Positions 8,842 through 18,654 of a stretch of 24,740 nt of DNA are shown here, in pieces; positions within the stretch are counted from its first letter, which is position 1; each line of letters starts with the position of its first letter. The position numbers were made by a program, and so were the translations under genes. The stretch comes from Chara braunii (Eukaryota > Streptophyta > Charophyceae > Charales > Characeae), in NCBI GenBank assembly GCA_003427395.1, contig BFEA01000511.1, forward strand, positions 168,580-193,319, given 5' to 3'. The notes under the pieces were generated by a model. That model was not told the DNA's origin, made no database searches, and was given only the letters and a program-made list of their open reading frames with translations.

Positions 8842-9185
8842 TTGGTGATCAACGCATATCGCACTAAGTACCGCCACTGTCCAGATTATCGTGACATCCA
8901 CACAACACTGCAGAGTGACAAGACCATTCCTTCATACTCCCTTAGTGAGAACGGTCTCGTGTACTATGGTTGGTCTAGTCAGCTGGAAGCACATATCTGT
9001 GTCCCCTCCACTGGACAGCTCCGCGTCCAGACCGTTGCAAAGTTTCATAACTAGGCACTTGCCGGTCATATGAGATTCCACAAGACGTTGGCTCGTGTTT
9101 GCCTCTTATACGTTTAACCAAAGTCCAAGGACTTCGTCAAAGCCTGCGTCCAGGAGTGTCCTACCTGCCAGGAGGTGAATAGCGC
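8842..9185 (+). pseudogene. Integrase N-terminal HHCC zinc domain, copy 2
   Basis: An open segment (8842-9054) contains LVYYGWSSQLEAHICVPS, the usual 'ngllyyk-grl-VP' lead-in of Ty3/gypsy integrases. Across a TAG at 9052-9054 the same frame continues with LAGHMRFHKTLARV, then an in-frame TAA where a Trp-Pro pair is usual, then VQECPTCQ with the two Cys at 9157-9159 and 9166-9168. Together these form the HHCC finger that binds zinc and helps assemble the intasome. Confidence 0.8.
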
Positions 9186-9960
9186 GAGCCACCTTTTGTA
9201 TGGGTAACTTCAGAGTCTATTGCATTAGCGATCATGCGTTCATCGACATCGTCTTCAACTAAGTTGTGAGAGATCATGGCTTACCTCATAGTATTATCTT
9301 CGACCATGACCCGCCCTTTACTAACACATCCTCGCGATGCATATACGAGGTGTACGGATCCCTGCTCCACTTCTCGTCTTCTTACGACCCTCAGATGGAT
9401 TGTCAGACTGAGGTCACCAATAAAACTCCCGGTAATATCATATGAAAGTTTATTAGGGATGACCAGCAGTGGGACTTACACTTAGCCCACACGGAGATTG
9501 CATACAACTACGTTGTTTTGCCAACCGTGAGGATTCACCATTCTTTTGCAACCTCGACGACCACCCTCGTATACCCGTGGGTTTCCTACGACCGTCGAGG
9601 TTGCACCCAGACACTCGTTGTCCTGTGCTTGACGACTGGATCACCCACATAGTGGCGATTATGAGTCCCCCGTACAAGAGAATCTAACCGACTCCCAGAC
9701 TCGCATGGTCGCATGAGCGAAACGATTACTAATGGATCATCTATTCCAAATCGGTGAGGATGTGCTCGTCGACGTACGCCACTTGCAACTTGAAGCGAAT
9801 ATGCTTCGCAAGTTTATGTGTCGCTTCTTTGGTCCATTCCACATCCTTCAGGCCGTCGGTTCTAATATTGTCGCTAGTCCGGTCAACTTTCATGTGAAAA
9901 TACCTGATTACCTTCGATAGGCTCGTGTACACGATGTATACCACTTCTCCTTATTACGTC
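9186..9960 (+). pseudogene. Integrase core and GPY/F module, copy 2, internally deleted
   Basis: The second catalytic Asp lies in IIFDHDPPFT (9302-9304), and the Glu in CQTEVTNKT (9410-9412). The block that normally carries the first catalytic Asp, expected between the CPTCQ finger and HGLPHSI, is shortened to about 80 bp with no match. The DDE triad is therefore incomplete. After a frame-broken stretch (9540-9730) the C-terminal part is clear: FQIGEDVLVDVRHL, FMCRFFGPFHIL (GPF at about 9831-9839), and VYHFSLLRPF in another frame at 9935-9965. Confidence 0.82.
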
Positions 9961-10029
9961 CTTTCGCAGACCGCCCGAGTGATTCGTCGAACGTCCTTAT
10001 GCTAGTGAGCGTCCTTTACCTATCATGGT

Positions 10030-10234
10030 GGACAGTCATGAGGAGTTTGTTGTTTCCGACATCATTTCACGCTGAGTTATCGGCGATACCCTCCACGCAT
10101 CGAGTACCTTGAGAGATTGTTAATGGAAAACAAAAAAATCGGTGTTTTTCGACGCACCACCACAAGCAATGTCGTCAAAAATTTAATGAGCAAACAATAC
10201 AGACTCATAATACAAAAAAAAAAAAAAAAAAAAG

Positions 10235-10268
<34 letters not shown>

Positions 10269-10480
10269 ATAAAACCGTATTCGGAGTAACTTTCGGAGTT
10301 CGGCAATTTGTTTTCCGAATTCGGTGTTTTTGCCATTTTTTTTGTTAGTGGTCCAAATGCATCAAAACTGAATGCAGATATACCCTAAAAAGTATTTGTG
10401 CGTTGGAAGGGTTATCCTGATGAGGAGTCTACTTGGGAGTCCCTTGAGCACTTGGAGCATGCCCGAATGTTAGTGTGTGC
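10030..10480 (+). pseudogene. Chromodomain, split by an insertion
   Basis: Chromoviral integrases end in a chromodomain that reads histone marks and directs integration. The first half appears at about 10037-10110 as EEFVVSDIIS and, after a frame change, YRRYPPRIEYL. The second half appears at 10395-10470 as VRWKGYPDEESTWESLEHLE, a very typical chromodomain end. About 280 bp of unrelated sequence rich in A-tracts separates the halves, part of it bounded by a short direct repeat. The frame after the domain stays open to 10688 without recognisable content. Confidence 0.85.
10117..10351. mobile_element. Small MITE-like insertion in the chromodomain
   Basis: Nearly identical 10-mers ttgttaatgg (10117-10126) and ttgttagtgg (10342-10351) flank about 215 bp. 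Close to the ends, aacaaaaaaatcgg (10129-10142) is an imperfect inverted match to ccattttttttgtt (10333-10346). The interior has runs of 20 and 30 A separated by ggc (10214-10266). A duplication of 9-10 bp with short inverted ends suggests a non-autonomous DNA element. The low complexity makes chance similarity possible, and not all extra sequence up to about 10394 is explained. Confidence 0.45.
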
Positions 10481-11799
10481 ATATGATTGTGCTCGTCGTG
10501 CTGAGACATCCGCTCCTACTTGGCTGACTGACTCGATCTTGCATCCTTTGTGGCTGTTCTTCGGCAGCAGACTGTCGCCTCCGACCGTCCACAACGCACT
10601 CGTCGATACCCTAGGCGTCTCGACGACTGACATTCTGACCACCTACTATCTTCTTACTTACTCACACCTTCAGATATTTCATCATTAACTTCTTAAGGAT
10701 GTTAGTGTTTTGTGGCTCTGCTTTAACATCAACTTGTCGCCTACTTCATCAACGCCATCGACCACTGCGACAACGTCATCGACTATTTTAACGACTTCAG
10801 CTACCTTATCGACGTCAACTACTTTTGACGTGACTACTTCATGTGATCACCCCACCTTATGCATTCCCTTGTATGTGTTGCATGATGGTTCTCACTTAGC
10901 TAGTTCTGTCTGAGTTTGACTCTCCCTTGGTATCACATAGTCATTAAGTCCATAGCGTTATCTTGGTTTCCCTGCTCCCCGACCTAGCTCCCTCTCCAGT
11001 CAGTGAGTTGTGTCTATGTTTCCCTCACCCACTACCCTTATCACCCTAGTGTCGGTAATTATATGCCTTCAATTAGGCATATCTCCACCCTATTCCAAAC
11101 TCGTCTTTCATGGTCGACCCTGCATGGTGTCACCCTTTTGTCGAGTATTACTCGCCTTGAAGGTCTATCTATTAGGGTCACTGGTTTTGTTTCACTACCA
11201 CTCCCTCATCTTGAGCCTAGTGACCTATCCTACCTTTGTGTGTGACTGCCTTTACGAGTTTCGTTTTTTAGGTTGCATTCACCCCCTTTGAGACCATCTC
11301 ACTCTTAGTCGTTCAACGACACGACATAATCTTGTGACATATTGCTATCTTTTCCCTCCGGCACTTAGATAATTGCCTTCAGTATTTTAGGATTGTATCT
11401 TGCTACATTTTTTTTTTTTTGTTAGTTATAATGCGTATACTAGACATTTATTTTCCATTTGACATTATGTAGAGGCTGCATCGCATGGACTCAACATGGA
11501 GTTTGCTTCACATCCTAAATTTCTCGTTTTTTTTTTTGTTTTTTTTTTTGCAGAGTTCCGTTGCTTCGACGGAAGCGTGTTTATGGCTTTTGGGATCGAC
11601 TATAGTTTTGAGTATCACGCAGAATGCATTTAGCTGCCCTGAACTACAACTAGGGCTATCTAGCTATTTGCCTGTTCGGCTTGTGGGGCCAGGTCGTGAC
11701 CTTATCTCACAGGCCGTATATTAATTTAGTCCACTGAAGTCCAGTCCTGCTCGGTACGACTGTCGGTACCAGGCCAGTCTAGTACAGTCCAGTCAGTCT
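10481..11799. other. Unassigned region downstream of Ty3 copy 2
   Basis: No domain is recognised. It includes a Thr/Ser-rich low-complexity segment (10740-10850) and several short unconserved open frames. T-rich runs lie at 11408-11420 and 11528-11550. Part may be the 3' untranslated region and LTR of copy 2, but no matching second LTR is visible in the window. Confidence 0.45.
10740..10850. repeat. Degenerate ACN/TCN triplet low-complexity tract
   Basis: Imperfect repeats of act, tca, acg and tcg triplets. Read on the + strand from 10710 they give a Ser/Thr-rich peptide. This is typical of a degenerate microsatellite. Confidence 0.7.
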
Positions 11800-11818
11800 G
11801 TTGGGGGTATACCCCAAC
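11800..11818. repeat. Palindrome gttgggggtataccccaac
   Basis: Seven-base arms, gttgggg and ccccaac, surround gtata. It follows a run of related cagtc/cagtcc words (11740-11798). A second small stem lies at 11951-11978 (gacggacc/ggtccgtc). Plant LTRs often begin TGTTGGGG, so this could mark an LTR edge, but no partner copy was found. Confidence 0.6.
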
Positions 11819-12060
11819 TGCAGTTTGTTTCATCCTCATTCTTCATTTCAACACTTTGGAGTATATGCGTGTTGAGTTTGGGTTGGAGTTGCGTTGTCGT
11901 TTCCAATTCCATCTTCATCTCCCCCATTCTCATCTCTGCGTCTTGATTTTGACGGACCGCCATCCTGGTGGGTCCGTCACACGTGCACCTCATGAAAACA
12001 AATGAAGAGGGGAAAAAAAATTCCTAATACCGTCATTAAGGTTCAATACAGGATGCTACT

Positions 12061-12460
12061 GTACTGATGCCCTCGTGGAATCTGCCCTAGCCCACTGGCA
12101 AAAAAAAAAAAAAAAACATGCATCTTTCGCACATACTGCCCAGATACATGCACTGGTGTTACGTCCACCCGGTGAGGACCTTTCACGGACGAAATCAAGT
12201 GAAGAGCAAGAAAGCAAAAAAAATCCCCTTATGTTGTGACTGGGGTCCGATAAAGGACACAAAAGTGACAACGTGAGTAAAACGTTACTGCCTTGTGTGA
12301 AATCTACTCTGCCTCACTGGCAGGGGTTGAAAACGAAACCAGAACCACATATAAAAAAATAAAAATGTTGCACATTTACATTTCACATATTATGGTCAGA
12401 TACATTTCTCAAGGCACTCGTGTGACTTTCACCATTGTGAGGACCTTCCTCTATGGCGTG
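12061..12460. repeat. Diverged tandem duplication of about 220-260 bp period
   Basis: The block starting gtactgatgccctcgtgg at 12061 recurs in diverged form from 12284 (gttactgccttgtgtg). Both contain 'gaatct-c-ct-gcc-cactggca', an A-rich middle, 'agatacat-----cactgg/cactcg' and 'gtgaggacctt' (about 12172 and 12435). The first copy has a run of 17 A at 12100-12116. No gene is seen in either. Confidence 0.7.
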
Positions 12461-12781
12461 GGATTCGAAGTTTTTTTTTTCTTTCTCGACGTTGTAATTT
12501 TTATGATAGAAGTTATTGAGGTAGAAGGTCGTAAGAACGAAGCAAGTAGGCGTTGTTCGAGTGTGTTGCTAGTTGCATCAGTGAAGAAATTGTAGAACAT
12601 GCCTGCTAATTTATAATAGTAATAATGAGGACATGCATTGAAGATCGGATGTGCTGGTCGTGGTGGTATCGAAGGACGGAAGTTCTTGTTATTTAAGTTC
12701 AACAAGTTATCTCCTTCAATATCACAACATGTCATTGACTTACGTGCTGGTTGTTGTTATTTGTTGTTCACATATTATCAG

Positions 12782-12879
12782 ATTACGAGACTGGGAAGAT
12801 GGGATTCGAGTAAAGCTTTCAACACCCGAATTGCAACCGTGTGAGGTCATTTTATCAAATGAGACAAAAACTTATGAAG
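12782..12879 (+). other. Candidate host exon, flanked by splice-like sites
   Basis: A pyrimidine-containing stretch ending tattatcag (12773-12781) precedes a 98 nt open segment. It is followed by gaag|gtaatg, a good donor, at 12876-12885. The translation is not low-complexity (LRDWEDGIRVKLS, then LQPCEVILSNETKTYE). There is a faint resemblance to the LQPxELLL part of the MutS-homologue connector domain, too weak to name a gene. Neighbouring exons were not found. It could equally be chance. Confidence 0.22.
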
Positions 12880-12969
12880 GTAATGGTGGTTTAAGGAGAT
12901 GAGATACTGCAACAATTTGCAACGACAACACTCGAAGAATAACAGTGAGATGATTACAAAATTTATTGC

Positions 12970-13464
12970 ATCAACAGAAAAAAAATTCAGAAGTAAATAA
13001 TCATTCTATAGTAAAATTACATGCTGAATTTCAAATTTTCATTCCATCTTAAAAAATGTCATTCCAATTTTAAAAATTTTCGTCTGACTTGAAAACTGTC
13101 ATTCCTAGAATGTGGTATCCCTTCTTATTTGAACTGAAGGCTAGAGATGGAATGAAAGTCTGGATGAGTTCATTAAATATTTTAATTGGACTTTCATTCT
13201 AAGTAAGGATTTTCAGTCATAAATAGGTTAATTCAATCTAAATTATAAGATATTTGTTGTAGTAGAATGAAAGTTTAATTAAAACATAAACTCGTCCAGA
13301 GATGTAGTTGAAAGAGAATACTCATATTTAGACGAGAACTTATCAAATAAAACTGGAAATTTTAGAATTTGACGAACATTGGAATGATAATTTATAAATA
13401 TGAAGATTTTTTTTTATGGAATGTTTTTTCAATTTTTATTTCTCATGGAAATTGTTCTGTTGAT
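12970..13464 (+). repeat. Left arm, 495 bp, 10 bp terminal inverted repeats
   Basis: The ends are exact 10 bp inverted repeats (12970-12979 and 13455-13464). The interior is AT-rich and non-coding. It lacks about 25 bp relative to the right arm in several small gaps. Confidence 0.78.
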
Positions 13465-15129
13465 TTGTATTTTTTTTTAATAAATTTGCTACTCTATAAA
13501 TAAATTATCGTCTTCACTAATATTTTTTATTTTGTTTGTGTTCTATTTTGTGTGCTTCTTTTGATCTTTGTTGCAGCTATGTATATTGTGAATTGCAAAG
13601 CACGAATGTGTCATACTAAGTATCATGAATTTTCCTTCCAAGGTAAGGTGTTTGTACTCATGTTGGGTTAGTACTCATGCTGAGTTCATAGCTTTGTACT
13701 ATCTTTTATATCTTACTCATATATGCTTATTCTGCCTTGAATCTTCTATTGCTTGTAAAATTTGTATTGTCAATGTTTGGTTCCTTGCAATTGACATTAA
13801 GTATGAATTAATTGCTGTTTTTTTTTCTTCAATAGGTAAGTTTTAATGCTTAAGTATGTACTAATTATTGATTTCTTTTTCCAATCTGTATTCTCAAAGC
13901 TTATTTTGCCTACAAGCCTTGCATCTTGGGCCGGCCTGCACCATTATCTGCCTGCATATGACGAACCACTATGTAATTCCTATGTATTTATTTTATGCTT
14001 CTATTTTTTTTTGTTCTCATGAAGTCTTTTTTTCATACAAAGTCAACGTTCCTCTTCACTATTTCGACCTACTTTCAAATGATGAGTTTTTTAATTATTT
14101 TTATTTCGTCTTATTTTTTGTTCTCCGTACTATCAACGTCACTCACGATCCTAAACTCGTTATTGTGCCTCCCTCCCCTGTATAGTAGAGCGGGGTTGTG
14201 AAGAGGATTGAATTTAAAGTCTGAATCAGAAGATGAAAAATACATACTGTGCACCTTTTCACAAACACGCTCAGATTCAAACATTAAATTCGATCATTTT
14301 TGCTAATCCTTTTTCTCTGTCTCTCTCTCTGTCTCTCTGTCTCTCTCTCTCTCTCTCTCTTAACGTTTATGCCCCAACATAGTAAATTATTTTTTTCCCT
14401 CGCATGTCCACATGGTAAAGAGAGAGAGGGAGAATGACGAGGAAAGTGGTGGATATTGAGGAGGAAACATGAGAGCACAGAACGAGAAGAAACATGAGAA
14501 TAAATGAGAATGAGGAAAGGAGATGGAAATGAAGTAGTAGTGAAAGGAAGACGAGAAAATTGCGGTAGCGATGGTTTACTTTAATTTGTACTCCACCTTT
14601 ATATTGTTGTCTTAAATGTGCCACATGATATAGCAATGGTGGTTTGATAATCATGAAATTTGCCAATTTACTTCATGTCTATCAACAATATGAAAATCCC
14701 GATCTCCATGAAAGCAAAAAGTAGTGAGTGATTTAGCAACTACTGCATGAACGTGAATAGAATGCTCAATCATCACAACTTTATCTTTACCAAACGTTGC
14801 CATGAATATAATATAATGATTGAACAATGAATTTTATATTTGTGTGAAGTCATTACTTGGAGTACTTAAAAATTCTTGTTATATAATTGATCATTTGTTT
14901 CCTCCATGAGTTGTGTCTGTGTTACAATGTCAATTTTGATCTTTCATTATCTCAACGACTAATGTGCATTTATTGTCTTTGATTTTTTGTTTTTTTTATG
15001 TGTCTTTATGACAGGTATTTTTCCTTCGATTATTGATTTAAAATTTTTAATTTCTCAAGTAAGCTTCCCCTCACACTCCTTCATCAACCACGACGGGAAA
15101 ACTTACCATTGCGTTTGAACTACATCTTA
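13465..15129. other. AT-rich spacer between the inverted arms
   Basis: No transposase or other domain is recognised in the short open frames here. A degenerate CT microsatellite lies at 14314-14361. A 66 nt open segment (13577-13642) has a good acceptor (tttgttgcag) and donor (aag|gtaagg), so it could be a small host exon, though this is weak. The rest looks like intronic or intergenic AT-rich sequence. Confidence 0.5.
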
Positions 15130-15648
15130 ATCAACAAAAAAATTCCCACGAGAAATGAAAGTTGAAAAAACATTCCATAAAAAATGAATCCTTCATATTT
15201 ATAAATTTATCATTCCAATGTCCAATTCTAAAATTTTCAATTTAATTTGATGAGTTCCCGTCTAAATATTTGCTTTTCCTTCCAACTACATTTATTTGTT
15301 CAAAATGAAATGAAAGTCATGACGAGTTTATGAAATGTTTTAATTAAACTTTCATTCTGCTACAACAAATATCTTCTAATTGAGATTGGATTAACTTGTT
15401 TATGACTGGAAATCCTTACTTAGAATGACACTCCAATTTATTTCATGAACTCATCCTGACTTTCATTCCATCTCTAGCATGCAGTTTAAATAAGAAGGGA
15501 AACTACATTCTTGGAAGGAAAGTTTTCAAGTAAGATGGAAAATTTTAAAATTGGAATTACAGTTTTTAAGATGGAATGAAAATTTAAAATTTAGAATGTA
15601 ATTTTACTCTATAATTATTATTTAACTTTGGAAAAATTTTCTGTTGAT
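15130..15648 (-). repeat. Right arm, 519 bp, inverted relative to left arm
   Basis: Its reverse complement aligns with 12970-13464 end to end with scattered substitutions and small indels. Its outer terminus retains atcaacagaa (as complement, 15639-15648). The inner terminus is atcaacaaaaaaa, one base off. Confidence 0.78.
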
Positions 15649-16241
15649 TGGACAAACACCCAGATTCTGTGCCACCAACTATGTGTACATGGTCATTGGA
15701 GAGCGTCCGTCCGGTTCTACATGAGGACGATGGACAGCCATATCTGCCATTGTTGTTGTTTTGAGTTTGGCGAGGTAGTGGGGGGATTATGTTGTGAGAC
15801 TGGCGAGGAGGAGGAGTGTGAGGAGAAACTCAGTTGTACATATGTTGCTGTTGAATTCTCTTCAATTTTATTAAGGAAGGATGTTGCACAAACCTTCATG
15901 GCTAAAGAGGTTGGGAGCATTGATTGATGTTGCAGAAAAGATTCATCAACCATGTGTCAGTACAAGAGAGGGTGCATACATTGAAGTGGTGAGGATGCTT
16001 AGCAGTCCAAAGGAGGAGAGAGCAACAATCCTCTCTCACTTTTTAGTGTATTATCCCTTGTTGGTCTATCTATACTCTCCCTATGTTGGTCCGCTGACAT
16101 GAAACATATCTTTGAGTAAAATTTGGACTTGCATTGTGGACTATTCTCTCCACACTATGAGTAATCTTTATGACATTGTTGATTGGCTTTTTATGCCAAC
16201 CGGGCTCAGTTCATAGAATTGTGAGGGGAGTGAAGTCAAGT

Positions 16242-16243
<2 letters not shown>
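15649..16243. other. Unassigned sequence right of the inverted arms
   Basis: A + strand open frame runs through the arm end to 15927 and a second spans 15881-16102. Their translations are Cys/Glu-rich (EEEECEEKL) and match no family I know. A possible splice acceptor, gatgttgcag, ends at about 15938. They could be host exons, but nothing confirms it. Confidence 0.3.
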
Positions 16244-16295
<52 letters not shown>

Positions 16296-16297
16296 GG

Positions 16298-16337
<40 letters not shown>
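16244..16337. repeat. Pure purine tract: (GA)n, then G13, then A40
   Basis: A (GA)n run from about 16244 passes directly into 13 G (16285-16297) and 40 A (16298-16337). All of about 94 bases on the + strand are purines. Confidence 0.97.
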
Positions 16338-16338
<1 letters not shown>

Positions 16339-16749
16339 ACGCAGAGATGCAGACAGAGAGACAAAGATTTACACGGACACATGATGCAAGACAAACAAAC
16401 AGGAACAGAGAGAGGGAGTCCAACCTAAGTATGATATTTTTTCACTTGGTACGAAGTTGGTGCTGCAAGGCTCTTGAATAGTGTTGTAACATCTTGAGAT
16501 GTTTATTTTTAAAATCTTATTGCTTTTGCTCATTCTGCTGCTCCTTTCTTTTTTATTTTTTTAATATATTTTTTTAATAAACATCACGAAATTCAGGTTA
16601 CCTGCTAATGAAGGTGATAGGAGTGCCCCCCATTAACATGCCCCTCTTTGTTGATGGCTCCATTATAGCGGGTTCAACGTCCCTTATCACGACTTTGAAC
16701 ATGACAGATGAGTGCAGGAGATAAAATTATCATCTACATTTTAGTAAGG
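16338..16749. other. Unassigned sequence up to the PLE target site
   Basis: A/G-rich start, then AT-rich sequence with no gene. A splice-like acceptor (aaattcag at about 16596) precedes an open segment of about 40 codons of unknown identity. The stretch ends at the left copy of the PLE target duplication. Confidence 0.4.
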
Positions 16750-16765
16750 GCTAATGTGGAGTTTG
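16750..16765. repeat. Left target-site duplication of the PLE
   Basis: The 16-mer gctaatgtggagtttg is repeated exactly at 22166-22181, and both outer flanks diverge immediately. The empty site would have a single copy. Confidence 0.9.
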
Positions 16766-16770
16766 AGTCT

Positions 16771-17337
16771 AGTTGAGATGGTGTGGTGACAGACAGAGTG
16801 TAACAAACACACAGAAGTGTGACGAACACAAAGAGCAGTACACACATCGTCACAGATATGACACGTAGATGTAAACCAGAAAGTTCAATGGTTCCACTTG
16901 TCCAACCAACAACCCAGAAACCGCCGCGTACCACAGTCCATCCCGCATTGAGGTCCGCCGTCGTCACGGTCAGAGTCAATACGGGACCAAAGAGGCATGA
17001 TTAATCTACTCCTATGTATTTATGGAAGCAACAACAAAAATTCCAATGCGGTCCTACCTCCTCAGCTGAGGTCGGTCAACCGGGATAGACCAAAAGCGAA
17101 ACCAGGTACCGCTACCAGTACCACGACAACAGGTAACCTGGTCCAATCCGGGGACAAAACCAGGTTCTCGAAAATAAGGTCCGACACCAAAGTGCACTCA
17201 ACTGGTACTAGGTTCGAACCTCGTTAACCAACAATCAAATCAACAATCAACAGGCCCAACCGGTGGGAAACACAAACTTAGCAAACAAAACTAAAGACAG
17301 TCCTACCCCAAAGCAAACAAAGCTAAGCTTACCGCTA
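16771..17337 (-). repeat. 3' pseudo-LTR of the PLE
   Basis: This 567 bp block is about 96% identical by eye to 21588-22169. The differences are about 21 substitutions, mostly transitions, and one 15 bp gap near 17266. It starts 5 bp inside the left target duplication and ends 27 bp beyond the coding region's last stop (17365-17367). On the minus strand it includes an open stretch that recurs in the other repeat, which is shared sequence and not evidence of a gene. Confidence 0.93.
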
Positions 17338-17364
17338 TGGGACTAACCCTGTCCACACATAGCT

Positions 17365-18654
17365 CTAAAACTCATCACATACGAACTCGATAGTCCGTCT
17401 CCACAACCCATCTCGCTGACTGCCGAAACGTTGGAAGGTCCTGTTCACGAATCTCAGAGGAAAATCTTTCTTGACCAATTCACGTTGCAATCCCAAAACT
17501 CGTCCCGAGATCTCTGATCGGATCGAAGTATTTTGCTGGATCCGGTGCAATTGGCTACCAATTGTAGCACTCTTTTGTTTCTTACTACCCCACGAATGGA
17601 AGGATTGACCGTTCTTTATAGTCAACTTCTCCTAGTTCCAGATGCACCTTTCGTTTCTTGACAGCTGGACACATCCCACGAACGGGTAAGACTGCTGAGT
17701 TATAATTTCACAACCCAGGAACTTAGTCTTGCCTGATCCATCATCGGTTCTTTTCAGTACAAGTCCATCCGGGTAGCAATCCGTCAAAGCCCTGACGATT
17801 CTCCTTCGTGTCTCCTCATCTTGGCTTGACACGATTAGTAATACATCATCGATCAGTCTTAGGGCCCCAAACATTCTGCAGCTCTGCCCGAGGGAGCACG
17901 TCATTTGATACTCAAAAAATGCACACATGATGCATGCAATGGGTGGACTCATGCTCTTACCCAAAGGCACACCTACTACTTATCTGAGTAGAACGCCAAT
18001 AGCAAAGAAGTAGGTGTGTTCAACTTCCAGGTGCACAAACTGCTTGATTGTCACTAGATCGATTTTCTTCCAGTGATCAGCTCCCGCGGTCAAGCCAAGC
18101 GACGCCCCCTTTCCTCGCGTGTTAACCCGTACGAACTCGTGGCCTTTCGACATATGTTGATCGATGATCCAATCTACCGCATTCAGGATCGACTGGTGGG
18201 GCAACTAAGAAAACATTTCCTTAATATCAAAGGAATATGAACTAATCAATCGGTCACCAGGTAGCCTATCCAGCTTCTTGTTGATTCCTTGCAATTGCGT
18301 TAACAGATCAGAAACAGCGCGCAGGTTGAAATGCCACCTCTTTGGCAGACTGCTCAGGAGGTGGTTCAATCCCTTACTCATCAAACGTGCAGTTTTTACC
18401 ATTGGTTCGGTAAACGATGGACAAATGGGTCTGAACTTATCCAGGTCCTTGTGTTTTAGAATTACATATGCAGACCCAAACGAACCCTTGGTGTCCCAGC
18501 TTACCGACTTGTTGATACCACGACGCTGAGTATCTTCACGGATTTCCCGCATGATTTCTTCCTCCGAGGTATCAACAATTCGGTAACCAGGATTGCAGAT
18601 GAACGTGCTCAACATGGCTTCATAGTACGTGACCGGACACATAGCAACAGGCTC
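17365..18654 (-). pseudogene. PLE reverse transcriptase, catalytic part and thumb
   Basis: The RT would copy element RNA at the nicked target. Motifs in order: KFRPICPSF and LNHLLSSLP in the finger region, and motif A SFDIKEMFS (18231-18208 for FDIKEMFS) with its catalytic Asp. Motif B is GVPLGKSMSPPIA at about 17980-17935. Motif C is RLIDDVLLIV with both Asp intact (codons 17850-17845). Then come the DGLVLKRT and KFLGCEI blocks, and a thumb with SWGSKKQKSATIGSQL. In-frame stops are a TAG at 18205-18207, a TAA at 17980-17982 and a TAG at 17632-17634. The reading frame is unbroken otherwise, to a final TAG at 17365-17367. No RNase H, protease or integrase follows, as expected for a PLE. Confidence 0.88.

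Larger units (their letters stand above)
6801..10690 (+). mobile_element. 5'-truncated Ty3/gypsy chromovirus copy 2
   Basis: The order protease tail, RT, RNase H, integrase HHCC, core, GPY/F module, chromodomain is diagnostic of Ty3/gypsy chromoviruses. The gag and the protease active site are missing at the 5' side, where it joins copy 1. Codon usage is more C-rich than in copy 1, so the two copies are different families. The coding parts are interrupted by stops and frameshifts throughout. LTRs were not identified. Confidence 0.85.
12970..15648. mobile_element. Inverted pair of about 500 bp TIR-bearing elements (foldback-type or two MITEs)
   Basis: The left arm 12970-13464 and right arm 15130-15648 are clearly related in inverted orientation over their whole length. 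For example, ttctaagtaaggattttcagtcataaa (about 13197) has its complement at about 15400-15425, and agatatttgttgtag (about 13248) at 15360-15374. Each arm has its own terminal inverted repeats. The left arm begins atcaacagaa and ends ttctgttgat, and the right begins atcaaca and ends ttctgttgat. They enclose 1.66 kb of AT-rich DNA without a recognisable transposase. This fits either a foldback-type composite element or two copies of one MITE family inserted head to head. No convincing target duplication is visible at any of the four ends. Confidence 0.75.

Noticed and set aside
13625-14185. Transposase candidate in the spacer between the inverted arms
   Set aside because: The short open frames are Phe/Leu/Tyr-rich translations of AT-rich DNA, with no DDE-type or zinc-finger motif.
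16170-16481. Arg/Glu- and Lys-rich open frame across the purine tract
   Set aside because: Its sequence is the translation of (GA)n, G13 and A40, with no conserved flanks.
16734-16979. Minus-strand open frame repeated at 21536-21796
   Set aside because: The repetition is explained by the pseudo-LTR pair. The frame is not kept identical at its ends and has no recognisable domain.
17208-17225. tRNA gene or SINE B box (aggttcgaacct)
   Set aside because: It is a T-loop-like palindrome, but there is no A box, no acceptor stem and no cloverleaf. It lies in the PLE repeat and is changed in the other copy.
18205-18207. Programmed stop readthrough at the TAG after motif A
   Set aside because: Several different stops (TGA, TAG, TAA) and frameshifts occur along the same coding region, so random decay explains this stop better.
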